NCBI RefSeq assembly: GCF_023101145.1
Contig: NZ_CP073714.1
Location: 6,634,001-6,698,000 of the forward strand
Direction of reading: 5' to 3'
Length of the DNA stretch: 64,000 nucleotides
Source of the DNA: Paenibacillus pabuli
GTDB taxonomy: Bacteria; Bacillota; Bacilli; Paenibacillales; Paenibacillaceae
Notes under the pieces: model-generated
Told to the model about the DNA's origin: nothing
The model's database searches: none
The model's input: the letters and a program-made list of their open reading frames with translations, nothing else
Translations under genes and position numbers: made by a program
Part shown: positions 1 through 8,946 of the stretch, piece by piece
Position numbering within the stretch: position 1 is the first letter of the stretch
Layout of the letters: each line of letters starts with the position of its first letter

Positions 1-282
1 CTGCGAGCATTCGAACAGGGAAGCCTGTCCTTCAATGGCATGTATAATCTCCAGAAAAGAAGGGTCCGGATTCTTCCGGCTAAGCCGATACCCACCATTG
101 GCACCGGAAGTAGATTCAATCATGCCGGCTTTCACCAGCTTCGTCAAAATTTTGGATAGATAGGTTGGAGATACTTTTTGCCTCTCAGCTAATTGATGGA
201 CACTAACCAGTTGTTCCGGTTCAGTCGCAACCAGAAAAAGCATGGTGTGCAAGGCATAGTTTGTAGCTTTCGAATATTTCAT
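1..282 (-). CDS. Rrf2-family transcriptional regulator (partial, C-terminus off window)
   Basis: The first 94 codons are present, reading MKYSKATNYALHTMLFL at the start. This is the N-terminal winged helix-turn-helix of Rrf2 proteins, with the recognition part around VSPTYLSKILTKLVKAG and the wing around GANGGYRLSR. The family includes CymR, NsrR and IscR, which sense cysteine-pathway state, NO or Fe-S clusters. The Cys cluster that would separate these lies beyond the window edge, so the signal cannot be named. The ATG is chosen because GAGGTG sits just upstream. It is read leftward, away from the AraC gene that follows. Confidence 0.85.
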   Translation of the reverse strand, partial: MKYSKATNYALHTMLFLVATEPEQLVSVHQLAERQKVSPTYLSKILTKLVKAGMIESTSGANGGYRLSRKNPDPSFLEIIHAIEGQASLFECSQ

Positions 283-390
283 GAGGGCACCTCATTATAT
301 ACGGATTTAATTTATCTATAATAGACTTGATTAAACGCTCTGTCAAACGCGAGTATTCACGCACAATTATACCAATAAACATCATTACAT

Positions 391-1227
391 TTAAATGTGG
401 TACAGCCCGCGATAATCCGTTGGTGTCATGCCCTCATGAGCCAAGAACTGGCGGTTAAAATAACTGGCGTTGGGATATCCTGCCTCCTCTGCGATCTGTC
501 CAATGTTGGCCGTCGGCCGTTCCAACAGCCACTGCTTCGCCATCTGTAACCGCGAGCGGGTTATAAATTCCATCGGGGTCATCTCCACAGCACTCTTGAA
601 CATTTTGCAAAAATAATACGAACTAACGCCCGCCTTATCCGCCCAATCCTGTAACAAAAATGGCTGGCATGCCTCCTGCTGCATCTGTGGAAGCATTCCA
701 AGGATACGACTCTCGGCCTTGCTTGTGCGTGTGCTTTTCAGTGGAACAGCATGCTGCACAAACTCGGCCAGCACAGCATAGGTCAGGGTAGATAGTTGAG
801 CGGGACGCAGCATCCGGTTCTGCTCGGCTTCATTCAACAGGGCCATATGTGCTTCTTCCCAGGGAGCCTGCTGCCTTAGCGTCCACAACAGATTGCGATG
901 CAGCCCCCGCTCAATCATATAATCATGCAGTCGTTCACCGTAAAAATGAACCCAGCGCACATCCCATGGATCGTCCTCGCTGCTATAGTAATGCTGCCGC
1001 TGCTGCGGGAAGTATAGCACAGCCTGACCCGCACGAAGCTCATGCACAACCCCATCCACTTCCACGTACCCCTTGCCTGAGGCAACGTAATGAATATTGA
1101 AGTTATTAAGAGCTCCAGCTTCCCGTAATACGGTATGCTCGGGGTGATCAACATAAAGTCCAACGGACTCCGGATAACAAAAATATGGAATATCCTGCAG
1201 GGTTAGCAATACCGTCTGTCTCATCAT
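391..1227 (-). CDS. AraC-family transcriptional regulator with N-terminal cupin-like domain
   Basis: A 278-residue protein. Residues about 25-100 look like the AraC ligand-binding beta barrel (VDGVVHELRAGQAVLYFP), and the last ~100 residues hold two helix-turn-helix motifs, ending in IAEEAGYPNASYFNRQF and the typical MTPTDYR tail. It is divergent from the Gfo/Idh/MocA gene at 1346 with a 118-bp shared intergenic region, so it probably controls that oxidoreductase/aldo-keto reductase pair. The ligand is not deducible. Tandem ATG codons at 1227 and 1224 leave the exact start open by one residue. Confidence 0.88.
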   Translation of the reverse strand: MMRQTVLLTLQDIPYFCYPESVGLYVDHPEHTVLREAGALNNFNIHYVASGKGYVEVDGVVHELRAGQAVLYFPQQRQHYYSSEDDPWDVRWVHFYGERLHDYMIERGLHRNLLWTLRQQAPWEEAHMALLNEAEQNRMLRPAQLSTLTYAVLAEFVQHAVPLKSTRTSKAESRILGMLPQMQQEACQPFLLQDWADKAGVSSYYFCKMFKSAVEMTPMEFITRSRLQMAKQWLLERPTANIGQIAEEAGYPNASYFNRQFLAHEGMTPTDYRGLYHI

Positions 1228-1345
1228 GGTTCATTCTCTTTTCTAAACAATATTGTGTCAACTCATTTCAATATATTATCATTTTAATTCATTCATCTAT
1301 TACTTATAATCACAATATACATTCATTCATAGGAGGAAACAACAA

Positions 1346-2350
1346 ATGAATTCAGATCGAAAATTGCGTTGGGGAATTATTGGTAGCGCTAGCATTGCTG
1401 TGCGATCCGTTATTCCAGGTTTGCAGCAATCCGAGTTGAATGAAGTAACCGCCATTGCCAGCCGGGACGAAGAAAAAGCGAAACAAACCGCTGATCAACT
1501 CGGCATTTCCCAAGCCTATGGCAGCTATGAAGCTTTGCTTGCTGACGATTCCATTGATGCGGTCTACATTCCGCTTCCGAACCATCTGCACCGGGAGTGG
1601 ACACTCCGTGCCGCAGAAGCCGGTAAACATATTTTGTGTGAGAAGCCACTCGCACTGACGGAGCAGGAAGCTCAAGAGATGGTGCAAGCCTGCGAAGATG
1701 CTGGTGTGCATCTCGCTGAGGCACTCATGTACCGACACCATCCACGTTATGATCAAATTAAAGATATTATCGCCAGCGGAGAAATTGGTGAGATCCGTGG
1801 CATTCATAGTACATTTTCGTTCAACAGTTCAGGTTCGACAGGTAACGTTCGTTTCCGGCGTGATTGGGGCGGCGGTTCCCTGTATGATATCGGCTGTTAT
1901 TCCATCAGTGCAGCACGCTTACTCCTTGGCCAAGAGCCATCGGCGGCAACCGTCATTGGCATGTTCTCCCCTGAGCATGGTCATGTGGATATGATGGCTT
2001 CCGGTCTGCTTGAGTTTGACAATCATATTGGCGTGACCTTTGACAGCAGCATGTGGGCAGCCTTCCGCAACACGCTGGAAGTACTCGGATCGGATGGCAT
2101 CATCGAGGTTCCTTCTGCCTTCATCAGCAATCCGGACCGCGGCTCCAACTTCTTCGTAACGGTTGACGGTGAGCGTAAGGAGATTGAAGTTCCACAGGTG
2201 AATCACTACTCCCTCCAGGGAGACGACATGGCACGAGCTGTACTTCAAGGTAAAGCTCTGCGCTTCGCTCCATCCGATGCTGTAGCCAATATGAAAGTAC
2301 TCGAAGCTTGTCTTCGTTCAGCAGAAGAACGTACACGCATTACACTATAA
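1346..2350 (+). CDS. Gfo/Idh/MocA family NAD(P)-dependent oxidoreductase
   Basis: A 334-residue protein with the N-terminal Rossmann fold (GIIGSASIA from about residue 10) and the family EKP motif at residues 99-101, where the Lys is catalytic. The C-terminal alpha/beta domain follows from about residue 125. These enzymes oxidise or reduce sugars, inositols or related polyols. An AGGAGG ribosome binding site precedes the ATG. The aldo/keto reductase starts 21 bp downstream, so the two are probably co-transcribed and act on the same carbonyl/polyol substrate, which cannot be named from sequence. Confidence 0.9.
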   Translation: MNSDRKLRWGIIGSASIAVRSVIPGLQQSELNEVTAIASRDEEKAKQTADQLGISQAYGSYEALLADDSIDAVYIPLPNHLHREWTLRAAEAGKHILCEKPLALTEQEAQEMVQACEDAGVHLAEALMYRHHPRYDQIKDIIASGEIGEIRGIHSTFSFNSSGSTGNVRFRRDWGGGSLYDIGCYSISAARLLLGQEPSAATVIGMFSPEHGHVDMMASGLLEFDNHIGVTFDSSMWAAFRNTLEVLGSDGIIEVPSAFISNPDRGSNFFVTVDGERKEIEVPQVNHYSLQGDDMARAVLQGKALRFAPSDAVANMKVLEACLRSAEERTRITL

Positions 2351-2371
2351 GAAGAGAGGATGAACTGAATT

Positions 2372-3319
2372 ATGGAATACATTGAGATTGCTGGTGCAGG
2401 CAAGCCTATCTCCCGATTGATTAAAGGAACTGATTATTTCTACCATGATGCCTATGAAAAAGCAGCTACGAACATGGATGCTTTCCTGGCGATTGGCGGT
2501 AATACCGTTGACTCTGCGCATATTTATTGCGGCGGTCAGAGTGAAGAAGTGCTAGGACGTTATATGCAAGAACGGGGTAACCGTAACGAGATCGTTATTT
2601 TGACCAAAGGTGCGCATCATGACCAGAATGGCCCACGTGTTAATGCTGATGCTATCCGCAGTGATCTTCTTACCAGTCTGGAACGGCTTCAAACCGAACA
2701 TGTGGAGCTATATGCCCTGCATCGGGATGATCCAAACATCCCTGTTGGTGTGATCCTTGAAGCGTTGAACGAACATATTGAATCCGGCAAAATCGGCGCG
2801 ATTGGCGCCTCCAACTGGACCTGGCAGCGGCTGGAGGAAGCTAATGCATATGCGGCCGCTAATGGCCTGAAAGGTTTTACATTCAGCAGTCCGAATCTCA
2901 GTCTTGCCAAAGCAAACGAACCGTTCTGGGCGGGATGTGTATCGGCAGACGAAGAAACGCTGGCATGGCATGAGCGCACCAAGCTTCCTTTGCTGTCCTG
3001 GTCCTCCCAGGCTCGCGGCTTCTTCACTGGACGATTCACACCTGAAGTGCGGGATAATGAAGATCTGGTTCGTGTATTTTATAGTGACGGCAACTGGGAA
3101 CGTTTGCACCGGGCTGAACAATTGGCAGCGTCGAAAAATACCACGCCAATTCAGATTGCACTTGCTTATGTATTGAACCAACCGTTTCCGACCTGTGCGC
3201 TGATTGGCGCTCAAAATCGTGCAGAACTGCTCTCCTGTGACGAAGGTTCTCGCATCACATTAACCCGTGAGGAACTGGATTGGCTGGACCTGGGCAGTAA
3301 CGTGAAGCCAAGCGTGTAA
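2372..3319 (+). CDS. aldo/keto reductase
   Basis: A 315-residue TIM-barrel oxidoreductase. The four catalytic positions are visible: Asp and Tyr in NTVDSAHIYCGGQSE, Lys in ILTKGAHH and His in ELYALHRDD. The NADPH-site region is conserved near the C-terminus (ALIGAQNRAEL). It is the second gene of a two-gene operon with the Gfo/Idh/MocA gene and is followed by a strong terminator. Pairing of the two folds suggests sequential redox steps on a sugar or polyol; that is inference. Confidence 0.9.
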   Translation: MEYIEIAGAGKPISRLIKGTDYFYHDAYEKAATNMDAFLAIGGNTVDSAHIYCGGQSEEVLGRYMQERGNRNEIVILTKGAHHDQNGPRVNADAIRSDLLTSLERLQTEHVELYALHRDDPNIPVGVILEALNEHIESGKIGAIGASNWTWQRLEEANAYAAANGLKGFTFSSPNLSLAKANEPFWAGCVSADEETLAWHERTKLPLLSWSSQARGFFTGRFTPEVRDNEDLVRVFYSDGNWERLHRAEQLAASKNTTPIQIALAYVLNQPFPTCALIGAQNRAELLSCDEGSRITLTREELDWLDLGSNVKPSV

Positions 3320-3355
3320 AACGGACATACACTTTTAATTCAATCTTGATGGTGA

Positions 3356-3399
3356 AGGGGCTGACTCTTCCGCGATGTAGCGGAGTAGTCAGCCCTTTT
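3356..3399 (+). terminator. rho-independent terminator of the oxidoreductase/AKR operon
   Basis: GGGCTGACT pairs with AGTCAGCCC, with an inner TCCGC/GCGGA stem, followed by CTTTTC. It lies 37 bp after the aldo/keto reductase stop codon. Confidence 0.85.
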
Positions 3400-3512
3400 C
3401 CCACAAGATCAACGAATCGCTGTTCGTTATGCTCCGTATATCGCCAAACTTCCGGTTCGGACTTGTCCTCTATTACTGATTCTACATATCTGATAGTCAT
3501 GAAAAAAGTAAT

Positions 3513-3560
3513 AAAAAGAGACTACCCGCCAGAAATTTTTCTCTGGAGGTAACCCCTTTT
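3513..3560 (-). terminator. rho-independent terminator of the leftward Gfo/isomerase operon
   Basis: Read on the minus strand, GGTTACCTCCAGA pairs with TCTGGCGGGTAGTC around an A-rich loop and runs into TCTCTTTTTATT. With the plus-strand terminator at 3356 it insulates the two convergent operons. The rest of 3320-3611 shows no gene. Confidence 0.75.
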
Positions 3561-3611
3561 TAATATTAGATAGTCAAACGAATGAAAGTAATGACGATGA
3601 TATCATTACGA

Positions 3612-4637
3612 TTACAGCTTCACGATCTGACCCGTTTTTTCGGATTCGAATGCTGCCAGAATCACTTGCAGGGAACGCAGACCTTCTTCACCGGAAATGC
3701 TTGGCGGTGTTTGCGTTACAATCGACTCTACAAATGCGTCAATAACGCCGCTTGGTACTTGTTTCTCGTTGGTAGCCATTGCGCCAACTTTGTATGTCTC
3801 AACCGTACCGTTAGTCAGTTCAACGATAACCTCGTCGCCTTCTACCGTACCGATCTTCATCACACCATTTTCACACCACAGAACCGTACTGTTATCTCCT
3901 GCTCTGTATTGTGTCCAGCTCGCTACCAGCGTACCGATTGCACCGCTCTTCATGCGAAGCAGGCATGTTGCGTTATCGTCCACTTTGGTGTTTTCTTTGT
4001 GCAATGTGCTGATAAAACCAGCAACTTCGGACACTTCATCATTCAGCAAATAACGGATAAAGTCCGATTTGTGCACGCCCAGGTCACCCATGGCACCCAT
4101 AATCGCTTCTTCTTTGCGGAAGAACCAGCTCCCTGCACCGTCGACGCTCCAGCCTTCCGGACCCGGATGACCAAAGGAAGTACGGAAATTCAGGACTTTG
4201 CCGAGTTTGCCGGAGTCGAGAATTTCTTTGGCTTTCACGTGTGGAGGCATCAAACGCTGGTTGTGTCCAACCATCAGATACACACCGTTTTTCTTGGCCG
4301 CTTCGATCATTTGCTCGCCTTCTTCGGTTGTCACAGCCATCGGTTTTTCCACCAGTACATGTTTACCGGCATTTGCAGCAGCAATGGCCATCGAAGCATG
4401 CAGATAGTTCGGCGTACATACGCTGACTGCATCCACTTCTTCGCTTGCAAGCAGTTCTTCATAGTTGGAGTAAGCTTTACCGCCGTAAGTTTCGGCCATC
4501 TTCTCCGCACGCTCCACGATCGGATCGGCAAAAGCGACAAGTTCTACGTTCTCATTGGCTGCGTACTCTGGAATATGTCTGCGCTCGGCAATGGCACCAC
4601 AGCCGAATACAGCAACTTTAATTTTACTCATGTACAA
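3612..4637 (-). CDS. Gfo/Idh/MocA family oxidoreductase
   Basis: A 341-residue protein with an N-terminal NAD(P) Rossmann fold (VAVFGCGAIAERRHIPEY) and the EKP motif (VLVEKPMAVT), followed by the substrate-binding C-terminal domain. It is distinct from the paralogue at 1346. AAGGAG precedes the ATG. It lies 74 bp downstream of the isomerase-like gene at 4712-5488, transcribed the same way. That pairing is common in inositol and ketosugar catabolism, but substrate specificity is not readable here. A long antisense ORF on the plus strand over this gene is a shadow. Confidence 0.9.
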   Translation of the reverse strand: MYMSKIKVAVFGCGAIAERRHIPEYAANENVELVAFADPIVERAEKMAETYGGKAYSNYEELLASEEVDAVSVCTPNYLHASMAIAAANAGKHVLVEKPMAVTTEEGEQMIEAAKKNGVYLMVGHNQRLMPPHVKAKEILDSGKLGKVLNFRTSFGHPGPEGWSVDGAGSWFFRKEEAIMGAMGDLGVHKSDFIRYLLNDEVSEVAGFISTLHKENTKVDDNATCLLRMKSGAIGTLVASWTQYRAGDNSTVLWCENGVMKIGTVEGDEVIVELTNGTVETYKVGAMATNEKQVPSGVIDAFVESIVTQTPPSISGEEGLRSLQVILAAFESEKTGQIVKL

Positions 4638-4711
4638 ATTTCTCCTTTAACAAATAGATTTACATTTTACATCATTCGTTTCTTATCGCTCACCGGTGCA
4701 AGATGCTCGGA

Positions 4712-5488
4712 TTAAAATTGGTTCAGGTAGTTTTCTTTCAGCCAGTTATGGCTGTTGGCTACGCTTTCAAGCGGTGGATTCTGGCAAACGTCCTGTTCCA
4801 CGATCAGCCATTCTACCCCTGCACTTGTAGCCGCTTCAATAACAGCTGGCAGATTAACGGAACCTTGTCCCAGTTCCAATGTCTTCATCTGGCCCTGTTC
4901 ATCTTTGCTGAAGTCTTTCAAGTGAAGCAGCGGCAGACGGCCTGCATATTTATTGATGTACTCAATCGGATTTTGTCCGGCAAATTGTACCCAACATACG
5001 TCCATTTCCACTTGAACCGCTTCAGGTGTCGTTTGAGCAAACATCGCATCAAAGGCATTTTCGTCGCCAACCTGACCGTGGAATTCGAAATCATGGTTAT
5101 GATAACCGAAGATCAGACCTTGTTTAGTCGCTTCTGCACCATATTGCTGCAATTCGTTGAACAGTTTGGTCCAGCCTTCTGCATTCTCTGGACGATCTTC
5201 AGGCATCAGGTAAGGGCAAATCATATATTGAGCCCCAATCGTTTTGAGGTAGTCGATTTGTTGTTGCAAGTCTTCACGCATGGCATGCAATGAAACGTGG
5301 CTGCTAAAACCTTTTAGTCCAAGCTCATCCAACAGCGCTTTCATTTCTTCGGCAGGAATGTCACCATATCCGGCAAATTCGACACCTTCATAACCAAGTT
5401 CTGCTACCTTGCGCAACGTTCCACGGAAATCTGCTGCCGTTTCATCACGGAGTGTAAACAGTTGCAAACCAATATTAAGTTTTTTCAT
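4712..5488 (-). CDS. sugar phosphate isomerase/epimerase family protein (xylose-isomerase-like TIM barrel)
   Basis: A 258-residue AP-endonuclease-2 type TIM barrel. Metal-ligand positions are visible in the usual order: Glu in GYEGVEFAGYG, His in FGYHNHDFEF, Asp in EMDVCWVQF, His in LLHLKDF and Glu near the C-terminus in WLIVEQD. Family members isomerise or epimerise sugars, inosose or hydroxypyruvate. AGAGGTG precedes the ATG. It leads the leftward operon with the Gfo/Idh/MocA gene and is divergent from the AraC regulator at 5632. Confidence 0.88.
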   Translation of the reverse strand: MKKLNIGLQLFTLRDETAADFRGTLRKVAELGYEGVEFAGYGDIPAEEMKALLDELGLKGFSSHVSLHAMREDLQQQIDYLKTIGAQYMICPYLMPEDRPENAEGWTKLFNELQQYGAEATKQGLIFGYHNHDFEFHGQVGDENAFDAMFAQTTPEAVQVEMDVCWVQFAGQNPIEYINKYAGRLPLLHLKDFSKDEQGQMKTLELGQGSVNLPAVIEAATSAGVEWLIVEQDVCQNPPLESVANSHNWLKENYLNQF

Positions 5489-5631
5489 AATAGATGCACC
5501 TCTGCTCTCAAATTTGCTTTCATTGCTCTATCTGGTATCATCCTAACGCAAAACAGGCTAGAATGAACATATACAATATCGTCAGAACATGAACTATCTG
5601 ATCAAATTTTTAAATTTGGAGGATACATCTT

Positions 5632-6450
5632 TTGGAAACCTCAGTACTGATCTGTGACTATTCCTATCACTACAAGGCGTTTAACCACAATATGAAGGGT
5701 GAGTTGCAAACGTATCTGTTCCGTCTGCAAACCGAAGGCTCTTGCAAGGTATATGTACAGGATGAAGAATTTAAGATGACTGGCGGTGACCTGCTCCTGC
5801 TCAAACCCGGAGATGACTATTATCTCGTAGTTGAAGAACCTCATAAGGAGGGCAGGTTGTCCAGCGGGGACTATTACTTGTTCTGTGAAGGAGACTGGAT
5901 CGACAGCTGGTGGAAACGCCATCATCGCTCCACCGTGAGTCATATTGGACTGGACGATAAATTAATCAGTCTTTGGCGCAATATGCTCCTGGAGAAACGC
6001 CGCGGACCGTTGGAAGAAAATGTAGAACTGAGTGACGCACTGCTGCGTGGCTTGTGCTTGTATATCGATCGGGCCATCAAGGAGAATATCCAGACGGATC
6101 GTTCAGTTTCCTCGACACTGAAACTGAAGCGTTTCATTGAAGAGCATGCCACCGTGACCTTCAAACTTGAAGAAGCCGCCCGCTATGCAGGACTCAGCCT
6201 GTCTCGTGCGGTGCGATTATTCAAAGAGCACTACGGCCAAACGATGATTCAGTATGCGATTGAGATTCGACTGAACGCTGCCTTGGAGCGTATGAAGTAC
6301 AGCGATATGACCTTGGAGCATATTGCCGAAACATGCGGCTTTGCAAGCTATTCCTACTTTCACCGAGTGTTCCGATCCCATTTTGGCATGTCTCCGGCTG
6401 AATATCTCAAATTTCAGGCCCATCAATCCATCGATTTGGAGCATGTCTAG
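5632..6450 (+). CDS. AraC-family transcriptional regulator
   Basis: A 272-residue regulator with an N-terminal effector domain (GGDLLLLKPGDDYYLVVEE) and a C-terminal double helix-turn-helix (FASYSYFHRVFRSHFGMSPAEYLKF). The start is TTG at 5632, supported by GGAGGA eight bases upstream; no ATG fits better. It is divergent from the isomerase/Gfo operon and probably regulates it. It is unlike the AraC protein at 391, so each half of the sugar cluster appears to have its own regulator. Confidence 0.88.
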   Translation: METSVLICDYSYHYKAFNHNMKGELQTYLFRLQTEGSCKVYVQDEEFKMTGGDLLLLKPGDDYYLVVEEPHKEGRLSSGDYYLFCEGDWIDSWWKRHHRSTVSHIGLDDKLISLWRNMLLEKRRGPLEENVELSDALLRGLCLYIDRAIKENIQTDRSVSSTLKLKRFIEEHATVTFKLEEAARYAGLSLSRAVRLFKEHYGQTMIQYAIEIRLNAALERMKYSDMTLEHIAETCGFASYSYFHRVFRSHFGMSPAEYLKFQAHQSIDLEHV

Positions 6451-6488
6451 GTTTAGTTGAATTTCCAATTCTCTCCTTATTTCAGGAT

Positions 6489-6525
6489 GAAAGCAGCTGA
6501 TTTTTAATCGGCTGCTTTCTTTTTT
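6489..6525 (+). terminator. rho-independent terminator after AraC gene
   Basis: GAAAGCAGC pairs with GCTGCTTTC across a short A/T loop and is followed by TTTTTT. Confidence 0.85.
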
Positions 6526-6662
6526 CAAAACTTCTTCCCAAAACCTCTTTCACTTCCCATGACTTCATGGGAACAAACCTGTATAGTTAAAATATAGTAT
6601 TCTTACAAATTCATACATAGTTAGTTTTAAACTCTACCACTCTACTATCTGGAGCGATTAAC

Positions 6663-7361
6663 ATGAACTCTAAACGTAAAATTCTCATTATCGAGGATGA
6701 GCACGATATTTCGCGCATTTTGCGAGACTATTTGACGAAGAATCAGTATGAAGCGGCAGTAGCCGTTAATGGTCAGGACGGCCTGCAGATGATGGATATG
6801 CTGCAGCCGGATTATATCATTCTGGACATCATGCTTCCGGATATGGATGGCATTGATGTATGCCGTGAAATTCGGAGACGAAATAACATCCCCATTCTCA
6901 TTCTGAGTGCGAGGGGAAGTGATACGGATAAGGTGCTCGGGCTTGGATTTGGCGCGGATGACTATATGACCAAACCTTTCTCCCTAAGCGAGTTACTGGC
7001 CCGCATCAATGCTCATTTCAGACGATATGATAGTGTGAGCACAGAACAAGATCACACCCATATACTGCGTCTGGGTAACCTCCAGATTGACAAGAAAGCC
7101 TATAAGGTCACCGTCGACGGTAAAGAGGTTTCTCTCTCTGCCAAGGAATTTGAGCTGCTGCATTATCTGGCGAGCAACAAAAATCAGGTCTTCTCGAAGT
7201 CCCAATTGCTTGATGCGATCTGGGGATATGCCGCCTATGGCGATGAGAATACCGTTACTGTGTACATACGCAGATTGAGAGAGAAAATTGAGGCAGATCC
7301 CTCCCACCCGACTGTTCTGAAGACGGTGTGGGGCGTCGGATACAAATTTAATGTTGAATAG
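6663..7361 (+). CDS. OmpR/PhoB-family response regulator
   Basis: A 232-residue regulator. The receiver domain has the acidic pair IIEDEHD, phospho-acceptor Asp55 in IILDIMLPD, and Lys in YMTKPF. A winged-helix output domain follows from about residue 130 (LSAKEFELLHYLASNKNQVFS ... VYIRRLREKIE). The sensor kinase starts 21 bp downstream and an ABC exporter follows, an arrangement typical of systems sensing cell-envelope antibiotics or peptides. Targets probably include the ABC genes at 8947; that is inference. Confidence 0.93.
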   Translation: MNSKRKILIIEDEHDISRILRDYLTKNQYEAAVAVNGQDGLQMMDMLQPDYIILDIMLPDMDGIDVCREIRRRNNIPILILSARGSDTDKVLGLGFGADDYMTKPFSLSELLARINAHFRRYDSVSTEQDHTHILRLGNLQIDKKAYKVTVDGKEVSLSAKEFELLHYLASNKNQVFSKSQLLDAIWGYAAYGDENTVTVYIRRLREKIEADPSHPTVLKTVWGVGYKFNVE

Positions 7362-7382
7362 GTAAAGATCGGAGGAGGCAAC

Positions 7383-8825
7383 ATGTCACTGAACACCTGG
7401 TCCGCAAGATGGCTGAAAACATCATTCTTCCTCCTGTTGATTCTGGTCGGATGCGGTCTGGTTTTATTTCTTAATCAACTTGAAAGCAGAAATTCTACTG
7501 AGTCTACACTGTCCATCCAGCAAGTCCGTCTCCGGGTTAACCCCATCCTGCTCGACCTGGAGCAGAACATTCATCTACTGCAGGAACCAGTAGTTCGGGA
7601 ACATCTTCTTTCTATCGTCAAGGAAAACGAGGTTGAGCTTTCCTATGTCGGATTGGACGGAACGATACTGCTGTCTTCTTCTCCCGCCTTCGAAGGGAGA
7701 CAAATCAATCTGCGTTCAGCCCTGCATTATGATCTGAATCATGCCGCACAGGCCACGAACGGAAACGATTCGCTTAACATCGCTTTCCCTGTTATGGCTG
7801 GTCCCGAAAGTAGCCAAATTGGCAATGCCATCTTCACAATTCCCAAGGCTATGGTTATGGTGAAAGAAACGACGATACTTCCTTTCTTTATTCTGGGCGT
7901 CCTTCTGGTCACCTCCACGATACTTGGCATCTATCTGGTGTTGATGAAGAGAAAATTTAAGACACAGGTGCTCTCTCCCATTCATCAGTTGAAGCAGCAT
8001 GCCGAATCCATCCTCAAAGGACAGTATAATGAACCGATTCAATATAATCGGATGAATGAAATGAGCGAACTATACGCCATGTTTGATCTGATGCGTACAG
8101 AAATTATGCATTTAAGTGAACTTCGTATCCGGCAGGAAACTGCGCAAAAAGAACTCATTACTAATATTTCTCACGATATCAAAACGCCGATTACAACAGT
8201 CAAAGCCTATATAGAAGCCATTCAAGAAGGAATGTGCTCCGATAGGGATACGCTGATGGAGTATATGAAAGTCATGCAGACCAATACGGACAAAACAGCC
8301 CGGCTTGTTGAGGACCTGCTTGTTCATGCACTGCAGGAGCTGGGGCAGATTTCTGTAGAGCCGCGTGAATTATACAGCGGCCCTGCCTTTGAGAGCATGT
8401 TAAAGCCGATTGGACATGTTGTTCTAACCAGTGGAATGATCTATGAAGCACCAGATAATATTCCAAATGTGCTAATTCAAATGGACCCTATTCGGATTGA
8501 ACAAGTTATATCCAATCTCGTCTCGAACGCTCTTAAGCATACTTCTCCGGGGGATGCCATTCGTGTAAACATAGCGCTGGAAGACGAGCAGTTCCACGTC
8601 ACAATTGCTGATTCGGGTCAGGGAATACGTGCACAGGACATGCCTTTTGTGTTTGAACGTTATTTCAAGGGCAAGACTTCCTGGTCAAACAAACACGCTC
8701 ACGAAGGGACAGGTCTAGGTTTGTCTATCTGCAAAAGCATTATTGAGGCACACGGTGGACATATCTCCTTTTCGAGCAAAGAAGGACAGGGCACAATCTT
8801 TCAGTTTAATCTCCCGATTTGCTGA
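7383..8825 (+). CDS. sensor histidine kinase
   Basis: A 480-residue membrane kinase. TM1 is at about residues 12-30, an extracytoplasmic sensor region of about 130 residues follows, and TM2 is at about 165-187. A HAMP-like linker, the dimerisation domain with phospho-acceptor His264 (NISHDIKTP), and the ATPase domain with N, G1 and G2 boxes (NLVSNALKH, DSGQGI, GTGLGLSI) complete it. The RBS GGAGGAGG precedes the ATG. It is paired with the response regulator just upstream. The ligand is not identifiable. Confidence 0.93.
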   Translation: MSLNTWSARWLKTSFFLLLILVGCGLVLFLNQLESRNSTESTLSIQQVRLRVNPILLDLEQNIHLLQEPVVREHLLSIVKENEVELSYVGLDGTILLSSSPAFEGRQINLRSALHYDLNHAAQATNGNDSLNIAFPVMAGPESSQIGNAIFTIPKAMVMVKETTILPFFILGVLLVTSTILGIYLVLMKRKFKTQVLSPIHQLKQHAESILKGQYNEPIQYNRMNEMSELYAMFDLMRTEIMHLSELRIRQETAQKELITNISHDIKTPITTVKAYIEAIQEGMCSDRDTLMEYMKVMQTNTDKTARLVEDLLVHALQELGQISVEPRELYSGPAFESMLKPIGHVVLTSGMIYEAPDNIPNVLIQMDPIRIEQVISNLVSNALKHTSPGDAIRVNIALEDEQFHVTIADSGQGIRAQDMPFVFERYFKGKTSWSNKHAHEGTGLGLSICKSIIEAHGGHISFSSKEGQGTIFQFNLPIC

Positions 8826-8946
8826 GCCAACAAAGGGCCCTATCTGGCTTCATTGTACCTGTAATACTTTATTCATAATTTGATAAGGCTTCATCCATAT
8901 CCCTCCTATAGAATGAACGATATATTACAATCGGGAGTGATCATTC

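Noticed and set aside
3582..4715. 377-codon plus-strand ORF
   Set aside because: It is antisense to a clear Gfo/Idh/MocA gene, has no Shine-Dalgarno and an amino-acid composition rich in Cys, His and Phe typical of a shadow frame.
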